Assembly (NCBI RefSeq): GCF_009796865.1 | Contig: NZ_CP047028.1 | Location: 3,162,001 to 3,226,000 of the forward strand | From: Formosa sp. L2A11 | GTDB lineage: Bacteria; Bacteroidota; Bacteroidia; Flavobacteriales; Flavobacteriaceae | DNA: 64,000 bases | Reading direction: 5' to 3' | Position numbers and translations under genes: made by a program | The notes under the pieces: model-generated | What the model was told of the DNA's origin: nothing | The model's input: only the letters and a program-made list of their open reading frames with translations | Databases searched by the model: none | Shown here: positions 63,766 to 64,000 of the stretch, piece after piece | Position numbering within the stretch: position 1 is the stretch's first letter | Layout of the letters: the number at the start of each line of letters is the position of its first letter

Positions 63766-64000
63766 CTAATTGACTCCCTGGTTTTCCTTTTCTAAAAACT
63801 GACGGAGTACATATTGCAAAATCCCCCCGTTTCTGTAATATTCGATTTCAATCAGGGAATCGAGGCGTGCAATAGCGCCAAATTTAATTTCTTTGCCAGA
63901 TACGGTCTTGGCCATGACCTGTACTTCCTTTAAAGGCGTAATAGCTTCGGAAATGCCAGTAATCGTAAATATTTCTGCTCCGTCGATTCCCAATTTTTCG
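63766..64000 (-). CDS. acnA: Aconitate hydratase (AcnA type), C-terminal end only
   Basis: The last about 78 residues, the rest lying beyond the window. LGIDGAEIFTITGI, VQVMAKTVSGKEIKF and the diagnostic IEIEYYRNGGILQYVLRQ are typical of the AcnA C-terminal swivel domain. Aconitase interconverts citrate and isocitrate in the TCA cycle; in this stress-gene cluster it may be an extra copy. Confidence 0.8.
   Translation of the reverse strand, partial: EKLGIDGAEIFTITGISEAITPLKEVQVMAKTVSGKEIKFGAIARLDSLIEIEYYRNGGILQYVLRQFLEKENQGVN

Overview
The window reads as chromosomal DNA of a flavobacterium (Bacteroidota, family Flavobacteriaceae; species not determinable from this alone). The support is AT-rich DNA, TAnnTTTG-type promoter boxes, flavobacterial protein families and a typical Bacteroidota cobalamin gene set. 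Nearly all genes lie on the minus strand. The exceptions are two IS1182-family copies and one amino-acid transporter.

Layout. (1) 1-4.0 kb: a small minus-strand group with a VCBS/FG-GAP surface protein, two membrane proteins, a YceI protein, an ECF sigma factor and an ACT-domain protein. (2) 4.0-20.3 kb: an accessory region of single genes or short operons separated by related intergenic repeats. It holds a truncated SDR gene joined to a lipoprotein fragment, an intact and a deletion-derivative IS1182 element, a frameshifted lipoprotein, a glycoside hydrolase lipoprotein, a three-gene ABC-3C-type conflict operon, a frameshifted GNAT acetyltransferase, a degenerate LytM-like protein and a very large YobI-type P-loop NTPase. 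Two units (6478-7251 and 10432-14079) are framed by perfect 10- and 9-bp inverted repeats beginning GTTAG and abut near-identical ~150-bp imperfect dyads. This resembles integron cassettes and attC sites, but no integrase is visible.

(3) 20.8-49.2 kb: a nearly complete minus-strand cobalamin cluster: SUMT fusion, CbiX, CobI, CobJ-CbiC fusion, BluB, CobL, CbiG-CobM fusion, CobK, CbiD, cobalt transporters, ChlID-like AAA/VWA, CobU, CbiA, PduO, CobW, CobN, CobT, CobS and CobC, preceded by CobQ, CobD and CbiB. A cobalamin riboswitch at about 45.09-45.26 kb controls the distal part from the ferredoxin-like gene onward; the cobQ-cobD-cbiB group lies upstream of it under a separate promoter. The set mixes oxygen-independent markers (CbiX, CbiG, CbiD) with the CobN late cobaltochelatase. 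REP-like palindromes sit at three gaps within the cluster.

(4) 49.4-53.1 kb: an SF1 helicase and, on the plus strand, an aromatic amino acid permease. (5) 53.1-54.6 kb: mostly non-coding, with decayed fragments including the C-terminus of a type I restriction specificity subunit. (6) 54.6-64.0 kb: a block with visibly higher G+C at its left side (a HAD-GH65 fusion and a P-type proton ATPase), then a series of stress or redox genes, many of them broken: ArsC-like, SDR, carboxymuconolactone decarboxylase-like, OsmC-like. Intact members are an FNR-type oxidoreductase, a DUF488 protein and the C-terminus of an aconitase running off the window.
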